The position numbers and the translations under genes are program-made. Under the pieces are notes generated by a model. The model searched no databases. It was not told the DNA's origin and saw nothing but the letters and a program-made list of their open reading frames with translations. From positions 1-48,648 of the forward strand of contig CACFTH010000007.1 of NCBI GenBank assembly GCA_902569185.1: a stretch of DNA of 48,648 bases. Reading direction: 5' to 3'. Each line of letters opens with the position of its first letter. Position 1 is the first letter of the stretch. This document shows, piece after piece, positions 8,767 to 17,426 of this stretch. The DNA comes from an uncultured Pelagibacteraceae bacterium (GTDB lineage Bacteria; Pseudomonadota; Alphaproteobacteria; Pelagibacterales; Pelagibacteraceae).

Positions 8767-9098
8767 TATATAATTTTTATCAAAACTGTTAAAAGTATAG
8801 CAGAAAGAATAGTTGGATATACCAAGTTTTTTTTAAAAACGTAGAAAGCTATAACACATAAAAAAACTACACCTATCCTAAGAAAAATACCTGCTTCTAC
8901 CAAGTCCCCAGCAGGAAATATAACAACTTTCGATATTAAAGCAGCTAAAGTTGAATAAGCTATGCAGTCAAATAATTTAAATATTTTCGAATGTTCATCA
9001 ATTTTTTCTGAAAATAAAACACCAAAAGATCTGGACAAATAAGTTGCGATAGATGTGACTGCAATAACTAAAATTATATTAGAGGATAAATTACTCAT
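8766..9098 (-). CDS. azlD: AzlD-like branched-chain amino acid export subunit
   Basis: Small membrane protein with four hydrophobic segments, matching the AzlD family that partners AzlC in export of branched-chain amino acids. The open frame can be read from a TTG at 9113, but the ATG at 9098 (110 aa) has an AGGTG ribosome site seven to eight bases upstream and overlaps the end of azlC, so it is preferred. It sits directly between azlC and glaH. Confidence 0.8.
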   Translation of the reverse strand: MSNLSSNIILVIAVTSIATYLSRSFGVLFSEKIDEHSKIFKLFDCIAYSTLAALISKVVIFPAGDLVEAGIFLRIGVVFLCVIAFYVFKKNLVYPTILSAILLTVLIKII

Positions 9099-9792
9099 CA
9101 AATTCACCTGCAAAAAAAGCTACGACACCAGCGCTTACACCTCCGTACAAAATACACCACTCAGGTGATATTAAATAAAACGCAGGCCCAAGTATTGTCC
9201 CTAATATTACTGAAGTTCCAATTGCAATATTTTTTATTGAACCAATTAACATACAAAAGAAATAAATTGGATTAACTATTGCTAAACCAATCATCATATC
9301 TTTACTTAAATAATCTGATACCAAGAAACCTAAAACAGTTGAGAGAATAGCGATTGACCATGTTGCAGTACCTATTCCTATCCAAAAGTCAATTCTAAAT
9401 TCTTCTGTAATTGTTCTATAATCTTTTTTCATTATTAACCAAGAGGACACTGCAAGAAAATGACAAGATAAATAATATTTCCATTTAGATTGCTTCTTGC
9501 TTTTAAGTAAAGGAAACATTGATACCGCCATTGGAAATAACCGAGCATTTACTAACCACACGCCAATAAAAATATTAATTAAAGATGCACCTATTATAAA
9601 TGACTCTGCCATAACTAATTGACCTGGCAGTGCGTAAGTGAAAAATGTTGAAAAAAAACTTTGTTGTAAATTAAAGCCTATGTTTTTTAGTAATGCACCA
9701 ATAGCAATAAAACTGCACGCTAAAGCTATAGCAGGACTATCAAATGATCTTACTGATTTAAATCCGAGAAAAAAATATGCAGAGTTTATCAT
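9091..9792 (-). CDS. azlC: AzlC-like branched-chain amino acid exporter, large subunit
   Basis: 233 aa, multiple hydrophobic segments, with the AzlC hallmarks: N-terminal GFKSVRSFDSPAIALACS region, TYALPGQLVMAES motif near residue 55, and NARLFPMAVSM near residue 83. AzlCD pairs are known as exporters of branched-chain amino acids and analogues. The start overlaps the livF-like stop by one base (TAATG at 9792). An exporter fused into an importer operon suggests substrate balancing or exchange; that is inference. Confidence 0.82.
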   Translation of the reverse strand: MINSAYFFLGFKSVRSFDSPAIALACSFIAIGALLKNIGFNLQQSFFSTFFTYALPGQLVMAESFIIGASLINIFIGVWLVNARLFPMAVSMFPLLKSKKQSKWKYYLSCHFLAVSSWLIMKKDYRTITEEFRIDFWIGIGTATWSIAILSTVLGFLVSDYLSKDMMIGLAIVNPIYFFCMLIGSIKNIAIGTSVILGTILGPAFYLISPEWCILYGGVSAGVVAFFAGEFDE

Positions 9793-10577
9793 TAACCGCC
9801 AAGAAAGAGTCTACCGACATCAGGGTTTTTTAACAGTTCATCCCCTTCACCAACAATTGCGGTTTGTCCAGAAACTAGTACATACCCAATATCTGCGAAC
9901 TCTAAACCTTTTTTCGCATTCTGTTCGACCATAATAATAGTTTTCTTTTCATTTTTTTGAAGATCCTCTAAAATTTCAAAAACCATTTCGATATATCTTG
10001 GTTCTAATCCAATTGATGGTTCGTCTACTAAAAGTATTGATGGACGCATCACCAAAGCCCTTGAAATTTCAAGAAGCCTTCTTTCTCCACCCGATAATAC
10101 TTTTGCAGGCTGGTTTCTTCTTTTGTTTAATCTTTCATATTTTTCCAAAACTCTCTGAGCTTCGGCGTAAGATTCCTCTGTTTTATCTTTAATGTACCCA
10201 CCCATTAATAAATTTTCTTCAACTGTCATATCTGGAAATACAGAATTGTCTTGAAGAATATAGGCTATACCTACACTTTTTAATTTCTCAGCAGGTGTAA
10301 GATTTGTTATTTCTTTTCCATCTATTTCGATTTGTCCTGAAAAAATATTAGTAAAGCCATAAATAGAATGAAGTATCGTAGATTTTCCTGCACCATTCGG
10401 TCCTATTAGACATAATGATTGAGCTTTATCTACCAATAAATCAAAGTTATGAAGTATCTCCATTTTTCCATAACCAGCATTTAAATTTTTAATCTGTAAA
10501 TGTAAGTTTGATCCAGAAAGTTTTTGTAGATCTTTAATATCTGGTGCTTTACCTAATACTTCATATTGATTTGCCAT
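9792..10577 (-). CDS. livF: LivF-like ABC transporter ATP-binding protein of the second importer
   Basis: 261 aa, longer than typical LivF because of an N-terminal extension of about 24 residues before the first strand (LHLQIKNLNAGYG). Walker A GPNGAGKST is at 59-67, the signature is LSGGERRL, and Walker B is ILLVDEPSIG followed by LEP. The one-base overlap with livG above and azlC below places it mid-operon. It is the energy-coupling subunit for the 14190-15431 binding protein and the LivHM-like permeases. Confidence 0.88.
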   Translation of the reverse strand: MANQYEVLGKAPDIKDLQKLSGSNLHLQIKNLNAGYGKMEILHNFDLLVDKAQSLCLIGPNGAGKSTILHSIYGFTNIFSGQIEIDGKEITNLTPAEKLKSVGIAYILQDNSVFPDMTVEENLLMGGYIKDKTEESYAEAQRVLEKYERLNKRRNQPAKVLSGGERRLLEISRALVMRPSILLVDEPSIGLEPRYIEMVFEILEDLQKNEKKTIIMVEQNAKKGLEFADIGYVLVSGQTAIVGEGDELLKNPDVGRLFLGG

Positions 10578-11311
10578 TATTGCGCTCCTAAATAAGCATC
10601 AACAACTCGCTTATCATTTTTAATTTGATCTGGTGAGCCTTGCGCTAAAAGTTTTCCATGAGCCAAACAAAAAATGCTTTGGGCTAAACTCATTATAACT
10701 TTCATATTGTGCTCTATTACCAAAAGAGTGATTCCATAATCTTTATTAACTTTTATAAGTCTGTCTATAATTCCATTTATTAATGTTGGATTGATACCTG
10801 CTGTAGGTTCGTCTAATAATAACATTTTAGGTTCATTCATTAATGCCATTGCTAACTCTAAAAGTTTTTGCTGACCAAATGATAAATCTCCTGCTCTTAG
10901 ATTTCTTTTTTGATAAAGTCCTACAAAGTATAAAAGATTTTCTGCTTTTTCAGTAAGCTCAGGCGGTATTTTTGCAAATATAAAGCCTGAGTCGCTAGCC
11001 TTATGACTGATTAACATATTTTCTACACAATTAAGTTTTGAGTAAATTCTTGTTTGCTGGAATGTTCTTAATAATCCTAATTTAGCTACTGCAGGGACAG
11101 GCATTTGTGAAACTTCAGTATTATTAAAAACGATAGATCCTTGATCAATTGGATGAGTTCCAACGATTGAATTAAATAACGTTGTTTTGCCAGAACCGTT
11201 TGGTCCGATTAAGCCAACTATTGATCCTTGCTCCACAGAAACAGAAATATCTACATTGGCTTTCACTCCTCCAAAAGATTTGCTTACATTTTTTACTTCT
11301 AAAAGACTCAT
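10577..11311 (-). CDS. livG: LivG-like ABC transporter ATP-binding protein of the second importer
   Basis: 244 aa. Walker A GPNGSGKTT, a signature with one change (LSFGQQKL, Phe in place of Gly) and Walker B MLLLDEPTAG. The LSFGQ form occurs in LivG-type ATPases. It overlaps livM by 4 nt at its start and livF by one base at its end, so it is a translationally coupled member of the operon. Confidence 0.9.
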   Translation of the reverse strand: MSLLEVKNVSKSFGGVKANVDISVSVEQGSIVGLIGPNGSGKTTLFNSIVGTHPIDQGSIVFNNTEVSQMPVPAVAKLGLLRTFQQTRIYSKLNCVENMLISHKASDSGFIFAKIPPELTEKAENLLYFVGLYQKRNLRAGDLSFGQQKLLELAMALMNEPKMLLLDEPTAGINPTLINGIIDRLIKVNKDYGITLLVIEHNMKVIMSLAQSIFCLAHGKLLAQGSPDQIKNDKRVVDAYLGAQ

Positions 11312-12363
11312 TTTAATTCCACCTGTGATTTACGATCTTTTTCATCAATAACTTCTCCAAATCTTTCAGGGTATTTTTCTCTTAACCAACCCATTAATCC
11401 CTCTGGGAAATAAATTACAATTACAACAATCAAAACTCCCAACGCAACATATTGCCAGCCTAATATAAAAGTCCAAAGACCTTCTTTGAAGAAATGGAAT
11501 AAAGTTGCACCAATAATTGGTCCCCATAAAGTTCCTTTTCCGCCAAGTATTGCCATTAAGACCATAAATACTCCCATCTCTCTTCCATCAAATGCAACAT
11601 CTGTTGAGTCTATATATCCAATTAACCCACCCATAATTCCGCCAGCCAGACCACAGAAAAATGCAGATACCATCCAACCAACAATTTTATATTTCATTGT
11701 CTGAATACCCATTGCTTCTGCTTTATCTTCGTTATCTCTTATCGCATTTAAAATTAATCTAAATCTAGAGCCGTAAATATATTTTACAAAAATAAATGCT
11801 AAAACTAATACAATAAAACTTGTAAAGTAGAAAAATTTTCCTCTTGCTTCAGGATCAACTATTTCTGCAGGAAAAGGTGGTGTAGTGAAGCCTTGCCCAG
11901 CTCCAATTATTTCTATCCCTCCAGCTATTTCACCTGCTGCGATCCCTAAACCTAAAGTACAAATAGCAAAGTAATGACCTCTTAAACCTAAAATAGCATA
12001 ACCAATAGCGCCCGCGACTAATGCTGGAATAATAGCTGCAACTAATAAACCAACACCAATTCCTTGAAAATATTGTGCTGTCGTATGCACGAATGTTTTT
12101 TCTCCACCGCTCTCTGTCCATTCTGCTAATGGAAAAAACATACCTACTTGAACTGATGCGGTTAAATACATTCCTAGACCGTAGAAAAGGATATTTCCAA
12201 AACTATTGTAGCCCATTTCTCCACCTTGTAAATTCCAAGTCATCGCCAGAACGATCAAGACGCAAAGATATGTAAGCTGAACTTTAAAAGCAGAAAATAA
12301 ATAGGGCGCAGCTAAACCTAGGATAATTAGACCAGAATATAAAATTAAATCTTTTTGTTTCAT
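11308..12363 (-). CDS. livM: LivM-like ABC transporter permease of the second importer
   Basis: 351 aa inner-membrane permease with about nine to ten hydrophobic segments and the cytoplasmic loop NAIRDNEDKAEAMGIQ. The residues after the last membrane segment form a charged tail (REKYPERFGEVIDEKDRK). It starts eight bases after the stop of the HExxH gene and overlaps livG by 4 nt. It should pair with the LivH-like protein encoded at 13232-14125. Confidence 0.88.
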   Translation of the reverse strand: MKQKDLILYSGLIILGLAAPYLFSAFKVQLTYLCVLIVLAMTWNLQGGEMGYNSFGNILFYGLGMYLTASVQVGMFFPLAEWTESGGEKTFVHTTAQYFQGIGVGLLVAAIIPALVAGAIGYAILGLRGHYFAICTLGLGIAAGEIAGGIEIIGAGQGFTTPPFPAEIVDPEARGKFFYFTSFIVLVLAFIFVKYIYGSRFRLILNAIRDNEDKAEAMGIQTMKYKIVGWMVSAFFCGLAGGIMGGLIGYIDSTDVAFDGREMGVFMVLMAILGGKGTLWGPIIGATLFHFFKEGLWTFILGWQYVALGVLIVVIVIYFPEGLMGWLREKYPERFGEVIDEKDRKSQVELK

Positions 12364-12371
12364 TTTTAATG

Positions 12372-13235
12372 TTAACCCTCTTTAAAGTTTTTATAACGGT
12401 TATAAGTGCACCAAGTTCTTTTCTTAGATACTTTTTGTAATTTTTTATGAGAATATCTATCTCTCCATTTATAATCAGGGTTAGGCGCAATACCTCTTCC
12501 AACTTCTGCTGCCATAGCACATTTTAATTCAACTGGATTAAAAGGTGTATCTGAAGTTGGTGTTAAAAAAACCAAGTCTTTCATATCTGGGCAGGTAGGA
12601 TCTCCGTGATCATATATACTACCTAATCTGTATTTATCACCACTCTCAGGTCCTCCAACGATTGTATTTTTAATATGATTACCTCCGTAATTTCCTTTGT
12701 TACACCGCCAGGCAAAACCAGCCACGTGAGCTAATTCGTGCAGTGTCATAATACTTCTTTTTGCTTTTACACCAATATATTTACTTTTTAAAAATATGTA
12801 TCCATGATGAACGGATCCTTGGCCACCATCTTGATAACCAACATCAGCCCATGTAAAATAAAGTTTATTTGGATCATTAAATCCGTTTTTAGTAAGAAAA
12901 GCATCTGGATAATTCATTCCATAATTACCTTTGTATTTTTTATCAAAACGAACAAAAGAGATATCTAGTTTTCCATCTTTTCTCATATCATATCTAAATT
13001 TTTGTTTTCCCTTTGTCATTTCAAAAAATTTTTCATTAATTTCCATAAGCTCAGCTTCCATTTTACCATTAATATCCCACTCCCTGTCTTTGCTATCTTT
13101 ATTTAACAAGTATATGAAATGAACTTGAGGATCTTTTGTTACATCTGGCTGATCTTTAAAAAATCTGCCTGGTTTTTCATCAGCAAACGCATTTGAAACT
13201 ATCAGCAAAGTTAAAAATAAAATAATTTTTCTCAT
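12372..13235 (-). CDS. Secreted protein with a zinc-metallopeptidase-like HExxH motif
   Basis: 287 aa of no family I recognise. A signal peptide is visible (residues 1-18, ending NAFA). At 166-170 it has HELAH in a helix-like context (SIMTLHELAHVAGFAW), the zinc-binding and catalytic signature of gluzincin/metzincin peptidases. The metzincin third His position is Trp. Cysteines at 178, 215, 239 and 276 could form disulfides, supporting a periplasmic location. The ATG overlaps the livH stop as ATGA, and livM follows after eight bases, so it is made with the importer. It could release amino acids or peptides for the transporter or process a cell-surface protein; this is unproven. Confidence 0.6.
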   Translation of the reverse strand: MRKIILFLTLLIVSNAFADEKPGRFFKDQPDVTKDPQVHFIYLLNKDSKDREWDINGKMEAELMEINEKFFEMTKGKQKFRYDMRKDGKLDISFVRFDKKYKGNYGMNYPDAFLTKNGFNDPNKLYFTWADVGYQDGGQGSVHHGYIFLKSKYIGVKAKRSIMTLHELAHVAGFAWRCNKGNYGGNHIKNTIVGGPESGDKYRLGSIYDHGDPTCPDMKDLVFLTPTSDTPFNPVELKCAMAAEVGRGIAPNPDYKWRDRYSHKKLQKVSKKRTWCTYNRYKNFKEG

Positions 13236-14125
13236 TTTAAATACTCTCTTTTCTTTGAAAGTTTAAATCTTCTGTACACTAATATAAATACAAGCAGCAT
13301 AAATACTGCACCAATTCTAAATTCTGTGCCTAAAATATAATCTGCAAACTCTTCAAATAATCCTAATCCCATTCCTGAAATTGCAACCGCCGGTAAATTA
13401 CCAAGACCTGCTACAATAACTATCATGAAAGATCTTACTGTATAAGGAAGTCCTACATACGGATGAAGAGTAAGAGTGATTGAAATAAGAGCTCCCGCGA
13501 TCCCACATAATGCAGCATTAATTCCAAAAGTTGCAGCATAAACTTTTTCGGTATCTACACCAAGAATTTTTGCAGCTCTAGCGTTTTGCGCTGTTGCTCT
13601 TATGGCTCGTCCAAGTTTAGATTTTTTCATATAAATTACCAAAGCTACTGCATATGCTAGGCTTACAAAGGCAGAGAATATTTTTGAATTTGGTAGGGTA
13701 ACTGAATTATCAAATAGCATTGTTGTTCCATATTCAGATTGTGCAACAACTACGTCTGCACCAAAAATAAAATTCATTAACTGTTGAAATACAATTGCGA
13801 TACCGAAAGTTGCTAAAATTGAAATAAATAAGTCTCGATCCACAACTTTATTAATTACTAATTTATAAAGTCCCCAACCAACAAAATACATTAAGATCGG
13901 TGAAACTATAACTCCCCAAGCTGGATGAATTCCAGCAAGATACATGGTGTAGGCAATATAACCACCGAGTATTACTAAATCACCTTGAGCAATATTAATT
14001 ATATTCATTACTCCCCATTGAAGAGCCATTCCATAAGCAATTAGTGCAAATAAAATTCCCAATAGAATTCCGTCCAACGAAGCTTGGACCATTAACATTG
14101 GAGCTTTAAAAATCAAAAAATCCAT
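13232..14125 (-). CDS. livH: LivH-like ABC transporter permease of the second importer
   Basis: 297 aa inner-membrane permease of the LivH family, with eight or so hydrophobic segments, the early GALQWGVMNIINIAQGD-like segment (here MALQWGVMNIINIAQGD) and the coupling loop RATAQNARAAKILGVD. It lies downstream of the binding-protein gene, separated from it by a hairpin with a U-tract that may lower its expression. It overlaps the HExxH gene by 4 nt. Confidence 0.9.
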   Translation of the reverse strand: MDFLIFKAPMLMVQASLDGILLGILFALIAYGMALQWGVMNIINIAQGDLVILGGYIAYTMYLAGIHPAWGVIVSPILMYFVGWGLYKLVINKVVDRDLFISILATFGIAIVFQQLMNFIFGADVVVAQSEYGTTMLFDNSVTLPNSKIFSAFVSLAYAVALVIYMKKSKLGRAIRATAQNARAAKILGVDTEKVYAATFGINAALCGIAGALISITLTLHPYVGLPYTVRSFMIVIVAGLGNLPAVAISGMGLGLFEEFADYILGTEFRIGAVFMLLVFILVYRRFKLSKKREYLK

Positions 14126-14132
14126 AAAATCT

Positions 14133-14169
14133 TTTAAAAAAAATGCCCCCTAAATTTTAGGGGGCATTT
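14133..14169 (-). terminator. Intrinsic terminator/attenuator between binding-protein and permease genes
   Basis: On the - strand a long stem (14 complementary bases, 14156-14169 with 14141-14154, with a core of five G facing five C) is followed by a run of U. It lies between the binding-protein stop (14190) and the livH start (14125). Such partial terminators commonly keep binding-protein levels above permease levels. Confidence 0.8.
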
Positions 14170-14189
14170 AATAATATACTTAAAAAGTA

Positions 14190-15431
14190 TTAACCTCTTT
14201 CAGACCACGGTGGTATCGGGTGGAAGAATTTGTCTGAAGCCCATTTTGTTGGAGCAACAACTTTATTCTCACACGAGTCACCTTTGCATCTTACTTGGAA
14301 CAAGATCATTGGCTTAGCAATGTTTTGACCACCAGGACCAAATTTAATGTTTCCATAGAAAGTTTGCATGTCTGTAGCTTTTAAAGCATCTCTTACTTTA
14401 TCTCTGTCAAAAGAATTTGCTCTCTCGAACGCATCTTTAAACACTAGTAAAGCGGCAGATGACTCAGCTGATTGGTAAGGCGGAGCATAACCAAATTCTT
14501 TTTTAAAGTCTTTGTCATACTTCTTACCACCACCAAAGAATTTATCTTTGTAGCTTAAGTTTTTATGCCATTGAGAAGCGCACAATGCATACTCTGATTT
14601 CTTTCCGTGTTGTTTAGAAAGTTTTGCAGCATCGCAGTGTGTCATCGCTAACATTGGAACATCAACTTTCATTTCAGAAATTTGTCTGATTGCAGTTAAT
14701 GCACCTTTTGTATGCCCTGATACTACTAGTACATCTGGCTTAGTAGCTTTTACTTTTGCCAATGTAGCAGCCATATCATTTAGCTCTTTTGGTAATTTGT
14801 CATCAATGATGATTTTAGATCCCGTTCTTTTTGCAGCATCTAAGATTCCAAGTCTCACGTCTTGTGAGAAAGCATCTTGTTCAAATGCTTGTGCAATTTT
14901 TACACCTTTTCCACCATTTTTTTCGACTGCAAGATCGATCGCTACTTCAAGGTATTGGTTAGCTGGTGATAACACCGCGAACAAATATTTGTATCCTTTT
15001 GTAAATAAAGATCTTGATGCACCGTTTGCTTCAACCATAGGAATTTTATATTTCTCAGTTACTGGTGCAATGGCTTTCGTTAAACCTGAACTGTATGGTC
15101 CAAGCATATAATGAACGCCGTCTTGTTTGATTAGTCTTTCAGCTAACTGTGCAGCTCTTTTAGGATTTGATTCATCATCGTAATAAATGATCTCAAATTT
15201 ATAACTTTTTCCTCCAACTTTAACGCCACCCATACTGTTTATTCTATCAACAGCCATGTTGTAACCGTTTTGAGTATGAACTCCGTTAGAAGAGTATTTT
15301 CCTGTAAGAGATATCGCAGAACCTAACACAATCATATCTCCTTCAACTTTTGCAAAAGAAGAAGTGATACTTGTTAATGTTAGAGTTAAAGCTGAAATAA
15401 ATGTAATAAATAGTTTTGCTATTTTATTCAT
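14190..15431 (-). CDS. HAAT-family ABC transporter substrate-binding protein of the second importer
   Basis: 413 aa. The signal peptide is residues 1-27 (ending TSSFA). The mature protein starts with the family pattern MIVLGSAISLTGKYSSNG, then GVHYMLGPYSSGLTKAIAPV with the ligand-contact loop around residues 107-128. Cys residues near 277 and 285 and a CKGDSC pair near the C-terminus are extra to typical LIV-binding proteins. A strong ribosome site (AAGGGGG) lies six bases before the ATG. It is first in the operon and followed by an attenuator hairpin. The ligand is not predictable; neighbours point to amino acids or, given GlaH, possibly a dicarboxylate. Confidence 0.88.
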   Translation of the reverse strand: MNKIAKLFITFISALTLTLTSITSSFAKVEGDMIVLGSAISLTGKYSSNGVHTQNGYNMAVDRINSMGGVKVGGKSYKFEIIYYDDESNPKRAAQLAERLIKQDGVHYMLGPYSSGLTKAIAPVTEKYKIPMVEANGASRSLFTKGYKYLFAVLSPANQYLEVAIDLAVEKNGGKGVKIAQAFEQDAFSQDVRLGILDAAKRTGSKIIIDDKLPKELNDMAATLAKVKATKPDVLVVSGHTKGALTAIRQISEMKVDVPMLAMTHCDAAKLSKQHGKKSEYALCASQWHKNLSYKDKFFGGGKKYDKDFKKEFGYAPPYQSAESSAALLVFKDAFERANSFDRDKVRDALKATDMQTFYGNIKFGPGGQNIAKPMILFQVRCKGDSCENKVVAPTKWASDKFFHPIPPWSERG

Positions 15432-15443
15432 TTGTTTCCCCCT

Positions 15444-15462
15444 TTAATTAATTAATTAATTA
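15444..15462. repeat. TTAA tetranucleotide repeat in the leader of the second importer operon
   Basis: Nearly five tandem copies of TTAA lie directly upstream of the ribosome site of the binding-protein gene, within the probable 5' leader. A short simple repeat; slippage could change leader length, but no function is shown. Confidence 0.6.
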
Positions 15463-15514
15463 TAATTATTAAAGCAATTTTTGAGTTTTTAGACAACAGG
15501 TTAAAATGTAAAAT

Positions 15515-16123
15515 TTAAGTTTTAATTCCAATAATTATTGCGATGATAATTAAGACACACGCTGAAATTGTATTCAAAAGTCTCGGATTACCCTTTAGCC
15601 AAATTGAAATTTTTCTTGCTGCTAATCCATACATCATAAGACTTAAAAAATCTAAAAATACCCAAGTGAAAGTTAAAATTAAAAACTGTGAAATAATATT
15701 ATTTTCAAAATTAATAAATTGTATAAAAACTGTTCCAAAAGTAACTAAAGCTTTTGGGCTTAAACCCGCAACCAAAAATCCATCTCTATACATTGCAAAA
15801 TTACTTTTTAATGAAGTACTAGTTTTTCCTAATCCCTTAACTTTTAATGTAAAAGTTTCGTAAGCTAAGTACATAATGTAGGAAATTCCTGCCCACTTTA
15901 GATAAACAAAAATACTTGGATTATCTATAAGTAAAGTACCTATAACAAATGTTACTAAAGTTGCCTGAACAGCATTAGCAGAAACATCCCCGCAAGCAGT
16001 CCAGATAGATTTTTTTAATCCATAATTTATAGTATTTGTAACTATTACGACTCTAGGTGGTCCTGGTGTGATAAAAAGAAACAGCAACAATTGAACGTAA
16101 ATAAAGTAGTTTTCGGGAAACAT
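15515..16123 (-). CDS. LysE/RhtB-family amino acid exporter
   Basis: 202 aa with about six hydrophobic segments and the family signature near the N-terminus (FLFITPGPPRVVIVTNTI). The open frame runs upstream to 16291, but the ATG at 16123 (MFPENYFIYVQ) is chosen. The upstream part is Phe/Cys-rich, overlaps the divergent conserved gene at 16145, and the family starts just before its first membrane helix. It would export amino acids or derivatives; the substrate is unknown. Confidence 0.8.
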   Translation of the reverse strand: MFPENYFIYVQLLLFLFITPGPPRVVIVTNTINYGLKKSIWTACGDVSANAVQATLVTFVIGTLLIDNPSIFVYLKWAGISYIMYLAYETFTLKVKGLGKTSTSLKSNFAMYRDGFLVAGLSPKALVTFGTVFIQFINFENNIISQFLILTFTWVFLDFLSLMMYGLAARKISIWLKGNPRLLNTISACVLIIIAIIIGIKT

Positions 16124-16144
16124 GTTTAAACTATATATTTTTTG

Positions 16145-16441
16145 ATGAAAAAAAGAAGCCTTATTCCAGAAACAAGAGTTAAAAATCCAGAGCCAAAAAA
16201 ATATAATGAAGATTGGATAATTTGGGCAGGTTGGGCAGACCGTATTACATTTGAAGAAATAGAAAAAAAAACAGGAAAAAATGAATCTCAAGTTATAAAA
16301 ATTATGAGAAGAAATCTGAAACCTAGTTCATTTAGGTTGTGGAGGAAAAGAGTTCATAAGACAAGTATAAAACATAGGAAAAAATTTAAACTTGAAAGAA
16401 AGAAAATGAGAGAAAAAATTAGAATTAGTGATATATATTAG
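16145..16441 (+). CDS. Conserved small basic protein of the TIGR03643/DUF2805 family
   Basis: 98 aa, rich in Lys/Arg. It contains the conserved core WIIWAGWADRITFEEIEKKT followed by NESQVIKIMRRNLKPSSFRLWRKRV, which I recognise as the TIGR03643 (DUF2805) family. The start is placed at the ATG at 16145 rather than the TTG one codon earlier. The core looks like a helix-turn-helix (ITFEEIEKKTGKNESQVIKIMRR), suggesting nucleic-acid binding, but the function is unknown. It is followed after two bases by the glutaredoxin gene, so the two are probably co-transcribed. Confidence 0.75.
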   Translation: MKKRSLIPETRVKNPEPKKYNEDWIIWAGWADRITFEEIEKKTGKNESQVIKIMRRNLKPSSFRLWRKRVHKTSIKHRKKFKLERKKMREKIRISDIY

Positions 16442-16443
16442 TT

Positions 16444-16698
16444 ATGAAAAAAGTTGTGATGTATACTGGTAATTTTTGTCCTTATTGCGTTTATGCAAGA
16501 GCGTTGCTTGATTCAAAAAAAATTCCCTACCAAGAAATAAATGTTTGGGAGGATGAAAGTAAAAGAGCAGAAATGTTAAAGAAAAGCGGTGGAAGAACTT
16601 CTGTGCCTCAAATATTTATTGGTGATCATCACGTTGGTGGTAACGCTGAATTACAAGCTGCTAACAAAAGTGGCGAGTTAGATAAATTATTAGCCTAA
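16444..16698 (+). CDS. grxC: Glutaredoxin (dithiol, GrxC type)
   Basis: 84 aa, the usual length. The active-site CPYC is at 12-15, the cis-proline segment TSVPQIFI follows at about 56-63, and the glutathione-binding GG (HHVGGNAEL) comes after it. It reduces disulfides and glutathione-mixed disulfides in the cytoplasm. Its stop overlaps the stop of the convergent ccdA-like gene across nine bases (16690-16698). Confidence 0.93.
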   Translation: MKKVVMYTGNFCPYCVYARALLDSKKIPYQEINVWEDESKRAEMLKKSGGRTSVPQIFIGDHHVGGNAELQAANKSGELDKLLA

Positions 16699-17403
16699 AT
16701 TTCCAAGTATCGGTATAGCTTCAAGTATAAAATAACCAAGTGCTTGCAATTTATTTGTAAGAATTAGTATTCCAGTAATTAATAAAATTACTCCTCCACT
16801 AACAGAAACGATTTTAATATTTTTTCTAAAATTTTTAGAAAATGCTAAGAATTTGGAAATACCATAACCTGACAAGATAAAAGGTATTGCTAAGCCTAAG
16901 GAATAAAAGCTTAATAATAAAATTCCTTTTCCTATACTACTTTCAACTGCCGCAAGCGTCAGGATTGATCCAAGCACAGGTCCAATACATGGTGTCCAAC
17001 CAAAGCCAAAAGCTGCACCCACAAGAACTGGAAAAAATAAGTTATTTGAATAGTTTTTTGTCTGAAATCTTTTTTCTTGATTTAAGAAATTAAGGTTTAA
17101 AATACCAATTAGTTGAAGAGAAAAAATTATTATTATGATTCCTGCAATTATTCTTAGAGTATTTGAGTTTTCTAATAATATATTTCCAATAAAAGATGCT
17201 GTGGCACCGAAGCTAATAAATACGAGTGAGAATCCTAAAGAAAATAAAACAGTTTTTAAAATAACTTTTTTTTGTTTTTCGACTATATCACCAAGACTTT
17301 CTCCAGAAATATAAGAAATGTAACCAGGTATTAAAGGCAAAACACATGGGGATAGAAAACTAATAAAGCCTGCACCAAAAGCTAAGAAAGATTTAATTAA
17401 CAT
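16690..17403 (-). CDS. ccdA: CcdA-type thiol-disulfide membrane electron carrier
   Basis: 237 aa, about six membrane segments. The two redox cysteines of the family are in FLSPCVLPLIPGY (C20 region) and WTPCIGPVLGS in the fourth segment. CcdA/DsbD-core proteins carry electrons from cytoplasmic thioredoxin to periplasmic acceptors, for example for cytochrome c maturation. The 3' end overlaps the glutaredoxin gene. The start lies 24 bases from the divergent gene at 17427. Confidence 0.88.
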   Translation of the reverse strand: MLIKSFLAFGAGFISFLSPCVLPLIPGYISYISGESLGDIVEKQKKVILKTVLFSLGFSLVFISFGATASFIGNILLENSNTLRIIAGIIIIIFSLQLIGILNLNFLNQEKRFQTKNYSNNLFFPVLVGAAFGFGWTPCIGPVLGSILTLAAVESSIGKGILLLSFYSLGLAIPFILSGYGISKFLAFSKNFRKNIKIVSVSGGVILLITGILILTNKLQALGYFILEAIPILGNLG

Positions 17404-17426
17404 AATTTAATGATACTATTAAAATA

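Noticed and set aside
16124-16291. Longer LysE-family reading frame
   Set aside because: The extension is Phe/Cys-rich, overlaps the conserved divergent gene at 16145, and precedes the normal family start.
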